The notes under the pieces were generated by a model. The model ran no database searches. It saw only the letters and a list, made by a program, of their open reading frames with translations, and had not been told where the DNA came from. A stretch of DNA of 25,492 nt from an uncultured Oscillospiraceae bacterium (lineage in GTDB: Bacteria; Bacillota; Clostridia; Oscillospirales; Oscillospiraceae). A program made the translations under genes and the position numbers. Shown here one piece after another: positions 23,470-25,492 of this stretch (the stretch's first letter is position 1; each line of letters starts with the position of its first letter). The DNA is taken from the NCBI GenBank assembly GCA_910579775.1, contig CAJTUE010000014.1:1-25492 (forward strand). The letters are read 5' to 3'.

Positions 23470-24837
23470 TTAGCCGATCATCACGTCGGTGACCGGGTAC
23501 TTGATCTTGGTCTCCCGCGCCACAGCGCGCGGGCTGGAAAAGGCGATAGAGCAGGATAAGATGCCCACCCGCCCCAGATACATCAAGAGAATGAGAAACA
23601 CCCGGCAGGGAATGGACAGCATGGGGGTGATGCCCACCGTCAGCCCTACCGTCCCCAGAGCGGAGGCCACCTCAAAGCCCGCATCCATAAAAGGAATTGC
23701 GTCAAAGAGGGAGAGAAACATCGAGCCGATCAGGAAAAAGAGCAGAGCTGTCAGCATCAGCGTTGTAGCGCTGGTCTGCTGTCGGCGGTCAATGGAGCGC
23801 CCGCCGATGGTCACCGTGCTCCGCCCCCGGAACCCCGCCAGCACGCTGAGCCCCAGCACCGCCACGGTGACCGTCTTGATGCCGCCCGCCGTGGAGCCGG
23901 AGGAACCGCCGATGAGCATGAGGATGCACCCCAGAGCCTGGGAGGTGTCCCGCAGCCCTCCCTGGTCAATGGCGGAAAAGCCCGCCGTGCGGAAGGTGAC
24001 AGATTGGAATAGGGCGTTCATAAGCTTGCCGCCCACCGACATCTCGCCCAGCGTCTCCGGGTTGTGCCACTCCACCGCGGCCAGGATGGCCCAGCCGATC
24101 AGGAGCAGCGCCGCCGTCATCACCAGGACCAGCTTGGTGTAAAGGGTGAGCTTCCTCCACCGACGGTTCTGGGCAATGTCGCTCCACACGAAAAAGCCCA
24201 GGCCGCCGATGACGATCAGTGCCATCACGGCAAACAGCACCACCGGGTCGTTTTGGAAGGGGACCAGGCTTTGATAGGGCTTGTCCAACCCCAGGATGTC
24301 AAACCCCGCGTTGCAGAAAGCGGATACGGCGTGGAACACCCCCATCCAAACGCCCTGTCCCCAGCCGTAGGCAGGGATAAAGCGGGTCATCAGGAGCAGT
24401 GCCCCCATCCCCTCGAAGCACAGGGTCCACTTGAGGGTGAAGCGCACCAGCCGGACGACTCCGCTCATGTTGTTGAGGTTCAGGCTGGACACCATGATGA
24501 GCCGCTCGGAAAGTCCGATTTTCCGCCGCACCACCAGGGAGAAGAGGGTCATCACCGTGATAAAACCCAGGCCGCCCAGCTGGATCATGGCCAGAATGAC
24601 CACCTGACCAAAGAAGGACCACTGGGTGGCCGTATCCGCCACCACCAAACCGGTGACACAGGTGGAGGATGTGGCGGTGAAAAGACTGGTCAGCACGTTG
24701 GCGGACTGTCCGTCCCGGGAGGCCAGAGGCAGCGTCAGAAGCAGCGTTCCCAGGGCGATGATGACCGCAAAGGACCCGGCCACGATGCGGGTCGGGTTCA
24801 GCGCCCGGCGCTTAAGCAGATGAAATTTTCTCCGCAC
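23470..24837 (-). CDS. ktrB: TrkH/KtrB-family K+ transporter, membrane subunit
   Basis: Membrane subunit that conducts K+ (often Na+-coupled). The 455-residue protein shows the four-fold MPM architecture with one selectivity-filter glycine per repeat: TSSTCVTGLVV, SAFCNAGFDI, SVTFRTAGFSAI and SALGTVGLTVGI. Many hydrophobic helices separate these. A cytosolic N-terminus rich in Arg/Lys (RRKFHLLKRRALNPTR) precedes helix 1. GTG at 24837 was chosen because GGGAGGGGAG lies a few nt upstream and it matches the family N-terminus; the longer GTG start at 24891 would overlap the -10 box. It is the first gene of the long minus-strand cluster and pairs with ktrA. Confidence 0.95.
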   Translation of the reverse strand: MRRKFHLLKRRALNPTRIVAGSFAVIIALGTLLLTLPLASRDGQSANVLTSLFTATSSTCVTGLVVADTATQWSFFGQVVILAMIQLGGLGFITVMTLFSLVVRRKIGLSERLIMVSSLNLNNMSGVVRLVRFTLKWTLCFEGMGALLLMTRFIPAYGWGQGVWMGVFHAVSAFCNAGFDILGLDKPYQSLVPFQNDPVVLFAVMALIVIGGLGFFVWSDIAQNRRWRKLTLYTKLVLVMTAALLLIGWAILAAVEWHNPETLGEMSVGGKLMNALFQSVTFRTAGFSAIDQGGLRDTSQALGCILMLIGGSSGSTAGGIKTVTVAVLGLSVLAGFRGRSTVTIGGRSIDRRQQTSATTLMLTALLFFLIGSMFLSLFDAIPFMDAGFEVASALGTVGLTVGITPMLSIPCRVFLILLMYLGRVGILSCSIAFSSPRAVARETKIKYPVTDVMIG

Positions 24838-24879
24838 AGCTCTCCCCTCCCATCCATTTTCAGCCAATGAGCGAGGCCC

Positions 24880-24908
24880 AGTATACCACACACACCAGGG
24901 TTTTTCAA
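24880..24908 (-). promoter_or_regulatory. Promoter of the ktrB–ktrA cluster
   Basis: Minus strand: -35 TTGAAA (24903–24908), 17-bp spacer, -10 TATACT (24880–24885) preceded by TGG (extended -10). The predicted start near 24873 gives a leader of about 36 nt. No riboswitch-like structure is apparent in so short a leader. Confidence 0.75.
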
Positions 24909-24928
24909 GTAATTTCTTTTTATAATGG

Positions 24929-24957
24929 TAGACAAAACCGCCCCTCTCAGATATACT
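24929..24957 (+). promoter_or_regulatory. Candidate promoter of the symporter remnant
   Basis: Plus strand: -35 TAGACA (24929–24934), 17-bp spacer, -10 TATACT (24952–24957). It diverges from the ktrB promoter. An isolated TATAAT at 24921–24926 lacks a good -35. Confidence 0.5.
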
Positions 24958-25011
24958 AGCCTTACGTTACCCTTGTTCCGGCAACCATAAGAGAGACATG
25001 AGAAACATGTT

Positions 25012-25182
25012 ATGCACTGGATCACCAAGGCTATTGAAGCCGCCTATACCTTCATCTGGGACCTGGGCGACGTGGGCGTGGGCCTGATGACCGTGTTTAA
25101 CATTATCGTCATCCTCCCCATGTCCAAGGAAGCCCTGGCGTCCTTAAAGGATTACGAGGGACAGATGAAGGCGCGCAAATAA
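25012..25182 (+). pseudogene. C-terminal remnant of an alanine/glycine:cation symporter (AGCS family), or a small membrane protein derived from it
   Basis: An open frame of 56 codons starting MHWITKAIEAAYTFIWDLGD. The segment WDLGDVGVGLMTVFNIIVIL followed by SKEALASLKDYEGQMKARK looks like the last transmembrane helix and conserved LKDYE tail of AGCS sodium:alanine symporters, which are normally about 450–500 residues. The frame is closed upstream by TAA at 24988, so the bulk of the transporter is missing. There is a possible promoter at 24929–24957 but only a weak ribosome binding site (GAGAGA, rather distant). Codon use matches its neighbours. It may be a decayed gene or a retained single-helix protein; the family resemblance is from memory of the conserved tail. 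Confidence 0.6.
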
Positions 25183-25183
25183 A

Positions 25184-25260
25184 GTAGGGGCGCACCTATG
25201 TGTGCGCCCGAAAACGCGGGGTATTGGCCGACGGGCGGACACATAGGTCCGCCCCTATAC
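25184..25260. repeat. Intergenic palindromic repeat, copy 2
   Basis: Inverted repeat with arms 25184–25210 and 25232–25260, almost fully complementary to each other. Each arm is also a hairpin by itself: GGGCGCAC/GTGCGCCC around CTATGT on the left, and GGGCGGAC/GTCCGCCC around ACATAG on the right. The two loops are reverse complements. Immediately follows the symporter remnant stop. Confidence 0.8.
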
Positions 25261-25277
25261 GCTCCTTCCTGGTTTGT

Positions 25278-25357
25278 GTAGGGACCGCCGGTCTCGCCTG
25301 TCGGCTCGGTCGTGCGATGGGACGCGTGCCACCGGCACGCATCGCCCCCGGCGGTCC
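25278..25357. repeat. Intergenic palindromic repeat, copy 3 (divergent)
   Basis: Starts GTAGGGACCGCCGG like the other copies. The outer arms GGACCGCCGG (25282–25291) and CCGGCGGTCC (25348–25357) are perfectly complementary. An inner hairpin contains CGTGCC/GGCACG around ACC. It lies between copy 2 and the terminator of the SLH gene. Confidence 0.65.
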
Positions 25358-25359
25358 GC

Positions 25360-25391
25360 AAAAAAGGGCCTCGGCGTAAGCCGAGGCCCTT
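25360..25391 (-). terminator. Intrinsic terminator of the SLH-domain gene
   Basis: Perfect 12-bp stem, arms AAGGGCCTCGGC (25364–25375) and GCCGAGGCCCTT (25380–25391), loop GTAA. On the minus strand it is followed by a run of six T. It lies about 20 bp after the stop codon at 25413. Confidence 0.9.
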
Positions 25392-25412
25392 CCTTATGTG
25401 CGGATCGTTTGG

Positions 25413-25492
25413 TTATTTCAGCAGGGCGATAAACCGGTCGAGCATCACAGCCACCTCCGCGCGGGTGACTTCCGCTGTGGGATCGAGGGTAT
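25413..25492 (-). CDS. C-terminal end of an SLH-domain surface protein (5' part beyond window)
   Basis: Only the last 25 codons are inside the window, ending TAA at 25413–25415. They read TLDPTAEVTRAEVAVMLDRF then IALLK. The TRAEVAVMLDRF pattern is the conserved end of an S-layer homology domain, which binds pyruvylated secondary cell-wall polymer and holds exported proteins at the cell surface. Nothing can be said about the rest of the protein. The terminator downstream supports this as a true gene end. Confidence 0.8.
   Translation of the reverse strand, partial: TLDPTAEVTRAEVAVMLDRFIALLK

Overview
The window looks like a chromosomal segment from a high-GC, endospore-forming Clostridia bacterium, most likely a gut member of the Oscillospiraceae / Flavonifractor–Intestinimonas type. 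The evidence is: three sporulation genes (spoIIR, spmA, spmB); Firmicutes-type housekeeping clusters (dprA–topA–trmFO, plsX–acpP–rnc, ktrBA); sigma-A promoters with TGn extended -10 boxes; an S-layer-homology (SLH) protein end; and a very large mucin-directed glycosidase. The taxonomic placement is inference from gene content and style, not from a marker comparison.

Left third (1–8254, minus strand): one uninterrupted reading frame of at least 2751 codons that runs off the left edge. It encodes a secreted multidomain GH101 endo-alpha-N-acetylgalactosaminidase. The order is signal peptide, two tandem LamG-like + carboxypeptidase-regulatory-like (CarboxypepD_reg) units, a third CarboxypepD_reg domain, the GH101 catalytic region (predicted nucleophile Asp1249, acid/base Glu1284), galactose-binding-like domains, a FIVAR, further CarboxypepD_reg and LamG-like domains, three more FIVAR units and a Thr/Lys/Asp-rich linker. 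Its 5' region (8255–8370) has a strong extended -10 promoter, an 18-bp perfect palindrome at about +5 to +22, and a second strong hairpin before the ribosome binding site.

Middle (8475–13610): minus-strand spoIIR, ispE and thrH, then an intergenic palindromic repeat, then a class I/II aminotransferase coupled to an Lrp/AsnC regulator. The regulator shares a compact divergent promoter region with plus-strand rsmI. The two -35 hexamers overlap on a palindrome. rsmI converges on an AbrB-type regulator through a bidirectional terminator.

13783–14945: plus-strand spmA–spmB, ended by a second bidirectional terminator.

15019–24837: a long minus-strand series in transcription order ktrB, ktrA, a SpoU-type RNA methyltransferase, dprA, topA, trmFO, plsX, acpP, rnc. 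Gaps are tiny or overlapping. An internal promoter precedes acpP. The genes cover K+ uptake, RNA modification, DNA uptake/recombination, DNA topology, phospholipid/fatty acid synthesis and RNA processing.

Right end (24900–25492): a plus-strand 56-codon remnant of an alanine/glycine:cation symporter with its own plausible promoter, two palindromic repeat elements, a terminator, and the last 25 codons of an SLH-domain protein on the minus strand.

No tRNA, rRNA, CRISPR array, insertion sequence or prophage was recognised. I did not find a clearly undescribed multi-gene system. The most unusual items are the GH101 giant with its leader, and the nested palindromic repeats.
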